Source: Paraspadella gotoi (taxonomy: Eukaryota; Chaetognatha). Taken from it: a stretch of 64,000 nucleotides of DNA. Where the stretch lies: positions 10,108,681 to 10,172,680 of the forward strand of contig CM119265.1 of assembly GCA_051294375.1 (NCBI GenBank), read 5' to 3'. The translations under genes and the position numbers were made by a program. Numbering within the stretch: the first letter of the stretch is position 1; every line of letters starts with the position of its first letter. The notes beneath the pieces were generated by a model, which was not told where the DNA came from, did not search any database, and saw only the letters and a program-made list of their open reading frames with translations. Of this stretch, positions 43,979 to 59,034 are shown in pieces.

Positions 43979-46900
43979 TCTCTCTCTTCTCTCACTGCCG
44001 CCAGTCGTCAAAACCTCGCCGCCTTCTTTGATTACGTGACAAAACAAGCCGAATTTTCTCGTCGTAGTCGTCGTCGTCGTTCTGTTGTTGTTGTAGCCGA
44101 AGTCGTTTTGTCGTCGTTTTGGTCCGTCGTTTTGGTCGTCTTTTCGTCGTCGTGAGACGCGTTTCTCTCGGCGTCGGTTTTATCGTGTCGTCGTCCGTCG
44201 TTGGCGGAGATGAGAGAGGGAAGCCGCGAGGAACTCGAAACAGGTTCCCGAGACGACGGTTTTCTAGACAAGGAGGTCAAAAGTGGGAAGGGGTTTGGTC
44301 AAGAATTTGTTTTATGCCATCCTGCTCTTCTTCCTTTCCTTTTAACCTTCCTTTCTTCAATATCTTTCCTCCTTCTTCCTTTCTTTATTTTTATCCTCTC
44401 TATCTCTCTTTTTCTCCTTCCTATTTTGATTTTACCTCCCTTCCTTCCTTCTTCATTTATTTCTTTCAATCTTTTCTCCTCCTTCTAAGTCTTCATCCAT
44501 TTCTTCATCAGTTACTACTTTCTTCCTTTATTCATTCATCCACCCATCTCTCCTCCCTTCCTTTCTCCGTCCTTCCTTCCTATCTTTCTTTCCTCTTCTT
44601 TCCTTCCTAACTTTTTTCCTTCTATCCTTTTTCCTCCTTCCTTCCTAACTTTCTTTCTCCTTCCTACCTTTTTTTCCTCCTTCCTTTCTTCCGTCTTTCC
44701 TTCTATCTTTTTCTTCCATCTTTCTTTCCTCCTTCTTCTTTCTTCCTTCCTCCTATCTTTCTACTTTTTATCTTTTCTCCTTCCGTCTTCTTCCTTCTTT
44801 CTTTCCTTCCTATCTTCTTACTCCTCCTTCCTTCCTTTCTTTCTTCATTCTTCCTATCTTCTTCCTTCCGTCCTTCCTTCCTATCTTTCTTCCTTCTATC
44901 TTTCTTCTTCCTTCCGTCCTTCCTCTTACTTCCTTCCTTAAGTCCTTTCTTATCTTTCTTCCTTCCTTCGTCCTCCTATCTTTCTTTCCTCCTTCCTTCA
45001 TTATTTCCTTTCTTCTTTCTTCCTCCTCCTCCTACCTTCCTCCTTACTTCTAAAAGCTTTCTTCCTTATTTTCCCCCGATTACCTCTTCCCCTTTCACCT
45101 TATTCCCCCGCCGTCGCTGCTGCTTTTCCTCCTGAGTTATTTACGCGCTGAAGCAATGAGGCGAGTTGGGGAGAATCCTCGGGTGGGGGAGCACTGTGCG
45201 CGCCCGTGGATGGGGCGACGAAGGCTCAGTTTGAGCGGGTTCGTCGCGAGGGCGAGGAGTAGTCTGTATGAGGTGGAGAATGAAATAATAAATATATCAT
45301 AATACATAGCGTAAGGAACCTCAGCCATTCCGGTCATAGGTGATGGCTTAACTCAATGAGCCGTGATCCTTTGAACTTACAGCGCTGAGCTCAGAATCTT
45401 TGAAATTTATTCCGCTATGGCCTCTACAATTGTTCACCCTAACGACTAATCCCTAACTAGCCGCCACTCACCATCCAACCAATCCCCCGCCCCCCCATCG
45501 CCCCCTCTCTGTAACCTGCACGAAGGTCCTCATCCTCGACTCTTCCAAGTCCATGTTGTGCTGGGATTCGGCGACGACCGTTCGAAGAGATCCACCACAT
45601 CCTCGACGTGGGCGTCGCGACAGTGTCGGCTGAAGAAGTTGCACAGCTCCGCCGAAGCGGTAGTTGTCCTCCAGCAGGGAGCCAGGGTTATGAGGATCTT
45701 CTCGTGGACCGACTTCTCCATGAAGTTGCCGTTTTGCTGGATGAGGAGGCGACAACTTTGTGGGGCGGTGGGGGTGTAGCAGGGGTTTGAAGGGTAAGAT
45801 GGGTGTGGATTGTGGAGGGCGGGGAGAATTATTTTTTTTTAGAACAAGGAGAGAGATCAGAGAAAGGGTCGTTAATGTAGAGGGAGAAAGAGGGAGAGAG
45901 AGGAAAGATAAGAGAGGAAAGATCAGAGAGGCAGAGAGAGGGAAGAGAAAGAGGGAGAATGAGAGGTAGTGATGAGAAGTGAAGAAGAAGGAATGAAAGA
46001 GAGGTATATATTGGGATTGAGGACGGCAAGGAGGGAGAGAAAGAGAAGTAAGAGAGAGGAAAAGAGGTAGTGATGGGGAAAAGGGGAAAAAGAAGAAAAA
46101 AAGGAAAAGAGAAAAAGGTCAACAAATAAAGGGAGCAGAGGGAGGAAAAGGGAGGAGGAAAGGAAGGAGAGAGGAAAAGGAAAAGAGGAAAGGAAGGAGA
46201 GGGAGGAAAAGGTGGAGAAAGGAAGGAAGAGGAGAAAAGGGAAAGAGGAAAGGAAGGAAAAGAGAGAAGGAAAAAAGGAAAGGAGGAAGAGGGAGGAAGG
46301 AAGAGGAAAGGAAGGAGAGAGGAAAAAGGAAAAGAGGAAAGGAAGAAAGAGAGAAAAAAGGAAAAAAGGAAAGAAGGAAGAGGGAAAAGGAAAAGAGGAA
46401 GAAGGAAAGGGAGGAAAAGGAAAGCGGAAAGGAAGAGAGAGAGGAAAAAGGAAAAGGAAAGGAAGGAAGGGGAGGAAAAGGGAAGAGAAAGAAGGAAAGA
46501 GGGAGGAAAGGAAAGAGGAAAGGAAGGAAAAGAGAGGAAAAAGGAAAAAAGGAAAGAAGGAAGAGGGAGGAAAAGGGAAAGAGAAAAGGAAGGAAGGAGG
46601 GAAAAAGGAAAAAGAGGATAGGAAGGAAGGAAGAGGAAAAAGAAAAAAGGAAAGGAAGGAAGAGGAGAAAATATTTTGAGGATTTTGAGAGTAGAGAAAT
46701 GGAAAGATAGACAATTGTAGAGGCGGAGAAGAAAAGGAAGAAAGAAAATAAAGAAGGAAAGGAAAAACAAATGATCGACAAAATAAGCGAATAAAAGGAA
46801 GAGGAAAGAGAGAAAAAGAAAACAGAGGAAAAAGAAATAACTCGAATTCATTATTCCAAAAGTCGATCGGGTTTTTTTATGCTGCGATCTCGATGAAAAG

Positions 46901-47143
46901 CCTCCCGGTGGAAATAAAGGAGATAAATAAAGGAGAAAAGGATAATAGAAGGGAAAATATTAAATAAAAAAACGAAGGAAAAATAAAATAAAGAAAACGG
47001 AGGGAAAATATTGTGAAAAGATAGAAATGAAAAAAAGGTTTTTTTTTATGTCACCAAAATATCGACAAAACGTGAGCAGCAAAGCGGAAATGGCGGGAAA
47101 AGAGAGAGAGAGAAGAGAAAAGGAGAGAGAGGAGGGAGAGAGA

Positions 47144-47191
<48 letters not shown>

Positions 47192-47435
47192 GAGAGAGAG
47201 GAGTGCACTTATCGACTAAGTGAAGTCACTTTTTTGGATGTGTAAATAATAGCGGTATTGACATGAACACGGTCGTTTTTTAAAAGAATGTCCAGGAAAA
47301 GGTTTTATTTTTAAAATTATAAGAAAAGTTAAAACAAAGGAACAACACGATGAAGGAAAAAAATGAAGAAAAAAAATGGATGGAAGAGAACAAAAAAGCG
47401 GAGATCGCCTTCGTGAGCGGAATTTTCGACGAGAG

Positions 47436-47530
<95 letters not shown>

Positions 47531-49711
47531 AGAGTGAGAAGAAGACTCGGTTTTGCGGAGTTAATCGTGTGAAAAACAAGGAAATGGAAAAAATAGGCAG
47601 ATAAAAAAAAACAGAAATAGCCAGAGAAAGCGGGAGACAGAAAAAAAGGCAAAAAAAAAAATCAGAAAGAAAAAGATGAGAGAGAGAGGCATATACTCTA
47701 AATACTGAATCAAATGAGGAATAAAAGGTTCATTTAGGAAAAAGTTCAGACAAACTTACCAAAATACTTTTTTAAAACAAAAAACCCGTTGCGACAGACA
47801 AAGAGTTTGCCAGCCGAGAGACTGCAGACAGACGATAGAAAGATACGACATCCAGGGGGAAACTGCCGTGACGACGGATCTTTGGATGGGCAGCGTCATC
47901 GGAATACGTGCCATCTTCCGAATTTCAAGACGAGCGCATCGGTCTTCGGCGTTGAAAGGTCCGTTGAAATCGTGGCAGGTGGCTGGAAGAGGGGAGGGAG
48001 GGAAGGGAGAGAGGGGAGGAGGGAGCGAGAGAAGGGGAGAGGGAAAGGGAGAGGCAGAGAGAGGAAGGGAGAGGAGGAAAGTGAAAGAAGATAAGAAAAA
48101 AATAGAGAAGAGAGGGAGGAAAGGAAGAAGGAGAAGGGAATGGAAAAAGGGAAAGAGAGGAAAGAGAGAGGAAGGAGGAAAGTAGGAAAGGACAAGTAGA
48201 AGAAGGGAAGAGGGAAGGAGGGGAAAGAGGAAAGGAGGAAAGAAATGGGAAAGAACGGGAAAGAGAGAAGGAGAGAGGAAAGGAGGAAAGTAGGAAGGGA
48301 AGGTGGAAAGAAGGGAAAGAGAGGAAGGAGAGAGGAAAGGAGGAAGGAGGAAGGAAAGGGAAAGAAGGGAAAGAAGGGAGGGGATAGAAGAAAGGAGAAG
48401 AAAAACGAGGAGATAGAGAGAGAGGGATGGAAAAAAAAGAGGAAAGAAATAGGTTAACATGTTGAAATATTAGTCTGACTCATAAGCAATCCAGGGCAAT
48501 ACGGTGCGAGACAGTAGGAACGTGATTTTTAATATGAATATGTGTCAGTGCCAATTGCGAAGTGATACGGATGTGAAACGAGCCGAGTATCTTCTGGTCT
48601 CGCCGAAATTAATATTATGTCGTCAGTTTGACAAAACGTCAGAGGTTTTTATTTCGATTAATAGTCGCAGTTTTGAAGTAAGAAAGCCGCTGGGTTTGTT
48701 TTATGTTTTTTTCCATCTATCTTTTCCTTCTTACTAAGAGGATTGTTTTTACTTCTTTACTATAGCATTTTCCTTTACTCTATAGAAATTTGCTCTTCGT
48801 CTGCACCCCACGAGATTTCACTTGCACCTGTAGCATGTTTTAGTCATAATAAATGAGATAGCTCCCAATTTGAAAACCAAATGGCACAAATCTTTAGTAT
48901 AATATATCCCTAAGGTTTTTAATATTTTTTCCTGAAACAAAAGAACAGTCCTATTAATTGTTTTTATATTGTTTACTTCATTTTACTGAGGCTCTAAAAG
49001 AAGGAAGTTTTTTGTAAACAAAGAAACATTCAAATTAAACTTTATTGCACACACAAGATCTTCATTGTACCTGTTCTTAACAAAATAACATTGTTTTTTT
49101 TAAATTTGTATTATCTTAAATCATTTTTGATATTTTTAATTAAGTATTTTTTTTTATCTATTTTATTTATTTTATTTTTTATTCTAGGTCTTGATCAAAA
49201 ATTTTTAATCATATATTTATTTAAGATTTTATTAAATGAATGGATATTCTTATATTGTTGTAAAAATTTCATATCATATATCAAAATAAAAATAATATGT
49301 TTGGATTTATAAAATATTTTACAAATATAAATATTATTGCTGCCGCAGTACAGTTCAGTTAAGCCCTTGAAAGTGATTTACTGTATGGCGCGCCACTGAT
49401 TTTATAGTTGGTTTCAATTTTAAATCTAATACAGTCTACATATCGTCAGTTTGTTCTCTTGCCACTGCATTCTGTCGCATCCACATTTTCGCCGACTTCT
49501 ATTCAGTCAATATACTGCATGAGAATTTACCGCTTTTCTTAAAAAAAATTAATATTTGATTAAACAAACCAATTAATCCAAATACATTCGGGTTGTCATT
49601 ATTTATTAAAGCTCAATTCGTCCTCTTTAAATTTAATTTCCTGTTCCTTCTGCTTGGCCTCGGATTGGCGAGTAGAGGAATTCAGAGGAATATAAATCGA
49701 GAGAGTGAGAG

Positions 49712-49763
<52 letters not shown>

Positions 49764-50851
49764 TAAATCGCACTTTTGTGAAAGTACTCTAGCGACTCTT
49801 AAATCACTTCATGTGACTTTAGTTTAACCAATTTATTTACAAACTGATAGTTTGTAATTTGCGGAGAGACAAGACGCAACTAAAACTAAAGATAAAAGGA
49901 AACAAATAAAAAAAACATTCTATAAAAAAATAAAATAAACAAACAAAAATCAAACAAAAACAAAATAAAAAAAACAAAAAAGACCAGATCAAACATCGAA
50001 AACCGACTCCATCTCTATATTCGAGTCTTGTTTCTTTTTGACCCGTTGACCCCGGACGCGATTCGGATTTTAGTTATTGAACCCAAGAGGAAATAAAAGG
50101 CACTATTTACCAAGAGCTCATTTGTTTCTTGATCCTGCACTTAATTCTAACATTAATATCTAATCCTTTCCTTCACCAAATGTGCTTTAATCAATCCCTT
50201 ATCCTATCCCTAACTCTAACCAAATCCTAACATGTCCTATCTAAACCTTTAACATAATCTTTAAACTACAATTTAAGAATGGGGGGAGGAGAGTGGGAGG
50301 AAACGACCATTTCTGAGATAACAACAGGTCAATCTCTGATTAAAATTATCTATCAGGCGTCTTACTTTTATTTAAGGGAAACAGAAGAAGCGAACTTTTA
50401 CTATTAGTTATATTTTTAATTGAATCAGCGAATGAACTTGACAATAAGTAGACCTCCTATAGCTATTTTAAAGTGCTATTAAATTATGAAATGACTGTTA
50501 TATTCTTTGGGCTTTAAATGGTTGACCAGTTTGTAAAAGAATATTGTATAATATATGAAGTGCGATGGTACTCTTCGTAACATCAACACTTGAATTTGCC
50601 CAGTGAAAATTGTCTTTTAAATTGTTAGTCTTTGTTTGAAATAATGACGTCAGTTTTGAACATAAACGTAGTTAAGATCAGTTTTCGTAGAACGAGCGAA
50701 CTGGACCCAAGACCGAACTTTGCACAACAGAGGGATTGCTGATTGTAAGTTTAATAATTCCTCAGCCGTTTCAAGTGTGGGAGAAGGAGAGAGTAAACAA
50801 GCACGAACGCAAAGTGAAGGGAGAGATAGTAAGAGAGAGAGACAATAGATC

Positions 50852-50892
<41 letters not shown>

Positions 50893-51316
50893 AGAAGAAA
50901 GGAAAAAAAAGAAAGAGAAAGAAGAAAGAGAGAGCAGATAGAGAGATAGAGAGAGAGAGAAAAAAGAGGAGAGACAGAGAGAGAGAGACAGAGAGACAGA
51001 GAGATATGAGAGGGTGTTCACCTCCAATCAAGTCCACCTTCTCTATTCTTTAATCTCCTAGGAAAACCTCTCTAAAAGTGACCGGCTTTTTTTCCGGCTT
51101 GAAAACTCAAGGGGGGGGGGGAGCAGAGGTGAGGGTATAAAAGAAAGGAAGGGATAGTCGAGGAAGATAGAGAAGATAGAAAAGAAAGAAGAAAAAGAAA
51201 AGCGGAAAAGAAGCGACATAATCCGATCGCGGAGAGATATCAGATAATCGATTGTTGAGATAGAAGAAATTATTCGCTTATAGAGCGAAAGATCAATAAT
51301 TTATACCTTAATATTC

Positions 51317-51402
<86 letters not shown>

Positions 51403-54400
51403 CGAAAAATCGAAATAATTTTTTTTTCCCCGCATAATATTATTTAATGACGGGGAAATCGCATTCAACCCGGAGTGAGTCATCCTACGGAGAGGGAGAG
51501 AAAAGAAAAAAAAAAAAGTGGTTAAATCTTTTACAATCCTTGCGGTACAACGAGGGGGGAGAGTGGGTTGACTTAGGGATATAATTTCGCGGTGGGGGTG
51601 GGGGTGGGGTGGGGGTGGTTAGGAAGGTTGATTCCGGAAAAAATACTTTCAATGTTTAATGATAACCAGCTTTACAATCACATTTATTTTAACGGAGAAT
51701 CAGATCAAGAAATTCTTTAAATCTCAAATAAAGAGTCGAGTAAAAGAAATCGTCTCATCCCTCTAGAGCGGGATACAATAAAAAAACTTATAAACTCTTA
51801 AAAAACTGTTGCAAGTAGTATTTTTACTCCACCCGATCTTTAAAAAAAACCGCAATGGGATTAACTTATATTATTTTGTATTTTGACCCGTGAATTAACC
51901 CATAATCTCAATTTTTGTTGAAATCGTGACTCAGACTATTAAGAAAGAATTACGTTTTTCACTTAGTTTTTTTGTTTTGTTTGCAAAGACGAAGACGACG
52001 ACGAGACGACAGACGGACACGAGACAACGACGACGACGACGACGACGAATCAATCCTTCATTAAAACCTCATCTCAGTTTTGTTTTGATTTCGTCTTGTT
52101 TTTGTTGTCGAAATGTTAGGGTCGAGTTGATTCCACAGTAGATGACAATCAGGGCAAGGAGATGATGACAAAGATAGGGTGACAATTAATAAGAGGTGAC
52201 AAAGAGAGACAAGGAGATGACAGTGGGGAAGAGAAAAAGAAAGAGTAAAATAAGAAACAATATATCATTAATAATACGAAAGAGATGAAAATGACGAAGA
52301 AATATCGATTAGAGGAAGAAAGAAATAAAAAAACAGGGGGGAAGATGACAATTAGTAGAAATGAGAAGAACGAGGCCCAAATAGTAACAAAATAAAGGAA
52401 AGAAAGAATCGAATCTGAAAATGCTTTCCTTTTTTTCTTTTCGTTCCTTTTCGATACTTTCATTTCCCCCTTTTTTTGCCCCTTTTCTTTTTTTTCATTT
52501 TTGTTCTTACCTTTTTACTTTTTATTATTTCCTTTTCATTATTCCATTTTCCATTTTTATAATATCCCTTTTTTTCTTTTTCCTTTCCTTTTTGTTCCTT
52601 TCCTTTTCGATTTACGATTCTCGCCTTTATTCCTCCTCGAAAAAGATGTGTATCTATGTGTATACTGTATAGTGTATACTTATACGTATATGTAATAAAG
52701 TTATATTTTTGACAACAAATATGGAGATCCGATAGAGAAAACGTGACTCTAGATCCTGTGAATTGAGAAGAAGAATAATAAGAAAAATATCGTAATAGCG
52801 AGTGTCGAATAATCTTCAAGTTAAAAGGGACTGATACCTTTTATGTACGTACGTACGTGTTTTTCAGTACGTTTTTTAATACATCGCATTATTATCGTAG
52901 AAATGACGGTTGTTTTTCGTTTTTTATTTAAAGAATTATCATAATAAGAAAAATTGTATTAATGACGTTCCACAGTGATCCGGTTATCTAACGTGGGTAA
53001 ACGTGACAGTGAACGTGACAATGAAAGTACATGAAAGTGACACGAGCCAGAACGCGTGCTCGGATAAAAAGTTCTCAGATAAGTATATAAGACACGATGA
53101 AAAATAACGTGGAAAACCGTTCCCCGCTGATTTTTCCCTTTAAAATTGTTCTGAGTCAAATTATTGGTTGTTATTTTTACTCATTGTCCCTTGTGCACTT
53201 CTGAAATTATGTACTGAGATAAAACTTGACCACAAAAAAATAATGGATCAAAAAAGGGGAAAAAGATAAAGAAATATAGCAAGAAATCCTTAAAAATTTT
53301 AGACTTTGCTTTTATACATGCAAAAGGAGATTAATATTATTAAAACGAACTATAACGATAACTAATAGTAAACAGACAAGATGAATATTTTTACTCATAG
53401 TTTCTTCAATTTACAGAATTATTACTTGTATTAGTCAATTAATCTGAAACACAATATGACAAATTCATTTTCAATTTTTTTATGAATAGGAAGTTTTTTC
53501 TGCTTACTCTCCTGTGTCTATTATTAAAATTTTAGAAGTATTTTCGAAAAACCTTACATAATTATATACTTTCCCTTTTTTTTCATTCTTTAAAAACAAA
53601 AACAACAATATAAAAACATTTTAATTAATAAAAAATATTGATTGAAATGATTTTCGAAAAAAATATTTTTAATTTGAGAATAATGGATTTCGAGTTAGGA
53701 AAAAATTTGCAATTCTAAAAAAATCAGCTTTAGCTTTTCGATTTTTTAGAGGATGATTTTTTTATTTTTTTGATATTTTGATTTTCTATGCAAAAAACCA
53801 TTATTCCAATGAGCATAGTCGGATGATGAGTACTGCGCTGTCCAGCCAATGGACGAGCTGAGATTCACCAAGCATACGGGAGGCGAATTTAGGATCGCAC
53901 AATATACTAAACAAATTAATCTTGCAATTTTTTTAATATATATTACTAATCTGATGTTTTCAGATTATTTAAAATCTTCGAAGAAGAGTGTTTCAGCCAA
54001 GAAATTTTATTCGCTGGAGCGATCAGTGCGCCGGCAATTCGGTCGCAATCGTGATAACAATTTTGCATATTAGAGAACGTGTATCGCCTCATTGGAAAAC
54101 GTCTCCTCAATTTCTTTGAGAGTCACGAGGGCAAAAACTTTCGGACACATCGGTGGGCTAGCAAAGCAGTCGTATCGCGAAGCATAGGTCGAATTCAGTG
54201 TTGAACGATGGACTAAGGAAGTGAGGATAATCAGCAATCAGGCAAATACAATTGCAGAACAATCAAGGAACGTTTCTTCTGGATTGACCTTCAATGGCAG
54301 CCAAATGGGGGAATTCTCTTTTTTTAGGTGTTATATCTTAATAAACAATTATTTTTCAGATAGTAATTTTTTATGATTTTATTTTTATTATTCTCAGGAT

Positions 54401-56381
54401 TGAAATTGTCCACCTCTGATCCATCCGAATCCAAAGGGTATCCCATTTAAGGATTTCAAAAATAACTTCTTACGTTTGCATGGAAATCATATATTTGCCA
54501 ACACTTTCATGCTTGAATGTAAATAGATACAGTTTGTGCAAATTGCAAAAAAAAATCGACGTTGGCTTTAACTGACGCTAATCAACATCTACATGAAAAT
54601 GTTCTGACACTTCTCTTCTCTGCCACATTCTGAGAAGACGACGGTGACATACTGATGATGACGCAACAGCGATGATGAAGTTGAATCGGCGACGGAAGGA
54701 GAAGATGATGAAGAATAGAGATTGAATCCGTTCTTTGGGCTCCTTAGGTTTCTGGAATTTGCTTGTTAGTTAGTCTTTTTCTATTTTCATTCTCTCTTCT
54801 CTCTCTCTCTCTCTCTCTCTGTAACTTACAATTACTATCTCTTAACAAAATGCAGTGGTCGTCGGTACTTTCTGCAAGGTCGTATCGATTCTTGAGATCC
54901 TGACATCTTCGACGCATTTCACGCGATCTCCAAAGACCGCTTCATTGTGAGTGGATTACAGAATCTACTTACTCTGGCAGTTCGGAAATCTGCTGTTTTT
55001 CTTGGAGTTACGGACCAAGTAAGACTTACTTCGAATCCCCGAAATCTTTAGAGATACTAAAAGCTCTTGGCTGATAAAAATCTGCATGTTGAATTACTTG
55101 AGTTACTTGATTAATTTGAGTTTGTTATTTTCAGCTTTATCTTTTTTCATGAATGAATAAAATATTTGACCTCATCAGCATACCTGATTCTTTGCAATAT
55201 GTCGAATTATTTGGTACGAAAGATTCATGTCAGCAGTGAATTTTTTTCTATTTCTTTTTATTAAAAAACTGCAATCCAAAAGCTTGATTCACTGCTAGTT
55301 TATTATAAATAAAATTTATAAAAAAAAATATAGCTGGCAAAATATTTGACAAAGCAAGACATCATTGGGTTAAATTATATTGATAATTTTATTTTTAATA
55401 TATCAACTTTATACAAGGAATTTAATTTTATTATTTATCAATCATTTTAATAAACGGTTAATGATGACTTAATATAAATTTTTTCGTTTTTTAGCCCCCA
55501 TTTTCACAAGACATAAAAGGTCATGATTATCTCATGTCAATATGTCCAATTATTTGTAACCCTTTCTCAACCTGCATTCCGAATTTTCTTTTTTTCCCTT
55601 CAAATATATTAAATAAAAAAAATTATTTGAAAGAATGATCGGCGTGGAGGATCCTTGTAAGCCTTAGTTACACACTTCCGATCTAATTTTTAAAGAGGTT
55701 TTTTTTCCATGTATTGAGACATAACACTAATATTAGTACTATTAATTTTTTTTAATTTTTTCTATTACAATTTTATGAATAAAATATGAATAAGTAACTT
55801 TTAAAGAAATTATCATCTTCACCCTATATTCAGTCATATCTAAAAAAAAAAAAAGATTTGCATTGATATTTTGTATTTAACATATAAAATATAATGTTTC
55901 AAAAATAAAAAAATATAATAATTTTGAACAGTGAATTTTTTTTATGCGCGAAAGTAACGTACGCCATTTTTCATCGTTGTCATAAACAGATTTTTAAATG
56001 AAATTCTTTATATTTCTCTCTCTCTCTCCCTCTTCTTCTTCTCTCTCTCTCTCTTCCTCTCTCTCTCTTCACCCACACTCACCGCCACAAATAGAGTTCG
56101 CCATTGGTCGCGCTGATATGATTGGCTGTCTGCACGACAGCAGCGAGTCGCTGTTACCAGCTTGATCTGCAGTAGCATCTTGGCGCGCCGCCCTCGAGTC
56201 GGACGTCGCTCATCTCCAGCACGTCGGTGTTAGGAGATGGAGACGGGGAGGGATGGCTCGCTCTTTTCTGTAGAAAAGGGTGATGAGGGAAAGGTTGAGA
56301 TTGAGTCTCACAAAAGAAAGAAGCTGTGAGGAAGCGCTGCGCTATTGTCATTAAGTGAAAGTCTGAGATGGAGACAGATGG

Positions 56382-56464
<83 letters not shown>

Positions 56465-56703
56465 AAAAGAGAGAGAGANNNNNNNNNNNNNNNNNNNNNN
56501 NNNAAGAGCGGAGCCACTCCCTCCCCGTCTCCATCTCCTACACCGACGTGCTGGAGATGAGCGACGTCCGACTCGAGGGCGCCGGCGCCAAGATGCTACT
56601 GCAGATCAAGCTGCGTAACAGCGACTCGCTGCTGTTCCTGCAGACAGCCAATTCATATCAGCGCGACCAATGGCGATACTCTATTTTGTGGGCGGTGAGT
56701 GTG

Positions 56704-56779
<76 letters not shown>

Positions 56780-57940
56780 GTGAAAGAATTTCATTTAAAA
56801 ATCTGTTTATATACTTATCTGAGACACTTTTTATCCGAGCACGCGTCTGGCTCGTTGTCACGTTTCATGTCACTTTCATTGTCACGTTCACTGTCACGTT
56901 TACCCACGTCTAGATAACCGAATCACTGTGGAAAACGTCATTAATACAATTTTCTAGCTTTATTTCTGATAATTCGGTTTAAATAAAAACGAAAACAACC
57001 GTCATTTCTACGATAATAAATGCCATATATTTAACAAAACGTACTGAAAAACACGTACCGTACGTACATAAAAGGTATCAGTTCCCTTTTATACTTGAAG
57101 ATTATTCGACACTCGTATCTATTACGATATTTTTTTTCTTATTTATTCACGTTTCTTCTCAATTCACAGGATCTAGAGTCACGTTTTTCTCTATCGAGTC
57201 TCCATATTTGTTGTCAAAAATATAACTATACAGTATACAGTATACAGTATACACTATACAGTATACACATAGTATACACATCTTTGTTTCGCGGAGGAAA
57301 TAAAAGGCGAGAATCGTAAATCAGAAAAGGAAAAGGAACAAAAAGGAAAAAAGGAAAAGGAAAAAAAGGGATATTAATAAAAATGGAAAATGGAAAAATA
57401 AATGAAAAGGAAAATTAATAAAAAGTAAAAAGATAAGAAACAAAAATGAAAAAAAGAAAAGGAAAGGGCAAAAAAGGGGGAAAAATGGAAAAGTATCGAA
57501 AAGGAACGAAAAGGAAAAAAAGGAAAGCATTTCGAGATTCGAGATTCTTTCTTTCCTTTTTATTTTGTTACGTATTTCTTCCTCGTTTTCTTCCAATCTT
57601 TCTCATTTCTACTAATTGTCATCTTCCCAGTTTTTTTATTTCTTTCTTCCTCCTAATCGATATTTTCTTCGTCATTTTCATCCTCCTTTCGTATTATTAA
57701 TGTAATATTGTTATCTTCTTTCTTATTTTTTGTACTCTTTCTTTTTCTCTTCCTCACTGTCATCTCCTTGTCATCTCATATTGTCACCTCTTATTAATTG
57801 TCAACTCCTATCTTTGTCATCATCTCCTTGCCCTGATTGTCATCTACTGTGGAATCAACTCGACCCTAAATGATTTCGACAAACAAAAACAAGGACGAAA
57901 TCAAAACAAAACTGAGATGAGGTTTTAATGAAGGATTGAT

Positions 57941-57972
<32 letters not shown>

Positions 57973-58599
57973 GTCGTCGTCGTCGTCGTCTTCGTCGTTT
58001 GCAAACAAAACAAAAAAACTAAAGTGAAAAACGTAATTCATTCTTAATAGTCTGACTCACGATTCAACATAAAATTGAGATTATGGGTTAATTCACGGGT
58101 CAAAATACAAAATAATATTAAGTTAATCCATTGCGGTTTTTTTTTTTTAAAGATCGGGTGGAGTTAAAAATACTAAACTTGCAACAGTTTTTTAAGAGTT
58201 TATAAAGTTTTTTATTGTATTTCCCGCTCTAGAGGAGATGAGACGATTTCGTTTACTCGAACTCTTTATTTGAGATTTTAAAGAATTTCTTGATCTGATT
58301 CTCCGTTATATTAAATGTGATTGTAAAGCTGGTTATCATTAAACATTGAAAGTATTTTTTCCGAATCAACCTTTCCTACACCCACCCCACCCCCACCCCC
58401 ACCCCGCGAAATTATATTCCCCTAAGTCACCCACTCTCCCCCTCGTTGTACCGCAAGATTGTAAAAGATTTTAACCACTTTTTTTTTCTTTTCTTTCTCT
58501 CCCTCTCCGTAGTGACTGGACTCACTCCTGGGTTGTAAATGCGATTCCCCGTCATTAAATAATTATTATGCGGGGGAAAAAAATTATTTCGATTTTTCG

Positions 58600-58643
<44 letters not shown>

Positions 58644-58978
58644 AGAGAGAGAGAGAGAGAGAGATATTAAGGTATAAATTATCTGATCTTTCGCTCTATA
58701 AAGCGAATAATTTATCTTCTATCTCAACATCGATTATCTGATATCTCTCCGCGACTCGGATTATGTCGCTTCTTCCGCTTTTCTTTTTCTTCTTTTCTTT
58801 TCTATCTTCTCTATCCTTCCTCGACTATCCTCTTCCTTTCTTTTATACCCTCACCCTCTGCTCCCCCCCCCCTTTGAGTTTTCAAAGCGGAAAAAAAAGC
58901 CGGTCACTTTTAGAGAGGTTTCCTAGGAGATTAGAGATAGAGAAGGGTGGGACTTGATTGAGGTGAACACCCTCTCTA

Positions 58979-59034
<56 letters not shown>

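Larger units (their letters stand above)
41957..56267 (-). pseudogene. CMIP: inverted CMIP copy, exons 3 to a late exon, frameshifted
   Basis: Six segments on the minus strand follow CMIP order: 56267-56081, 47982-47851, 45755-45516, 45263-45145, 43352-43177 and 42094-41957. The first two duplicate plus-strand exons 3 and 4; the others continue the protein. All but 43177-43352 need single-base corrections to stay in frame, mostly missing bases in short runs. That is the pattern of unpolished long reads, so this is more likely the second haplotype inserted backwards than a true pseudogene. Confidence 0.75.

Noticed and set aside
45829-46851. Open frame of 340 residues on the minus strand
   Set aside because: Ser/Phe/Leu-only translation of a polypurine tract; three overlapping frames are open alike and there is no domain or splice context.
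53849-54073. Candidate transposase in the 2.9-kb insertion
   Set aside because: 74 residues with no D-D-E/D, HTH or CENP-B pattern that I can recognise.
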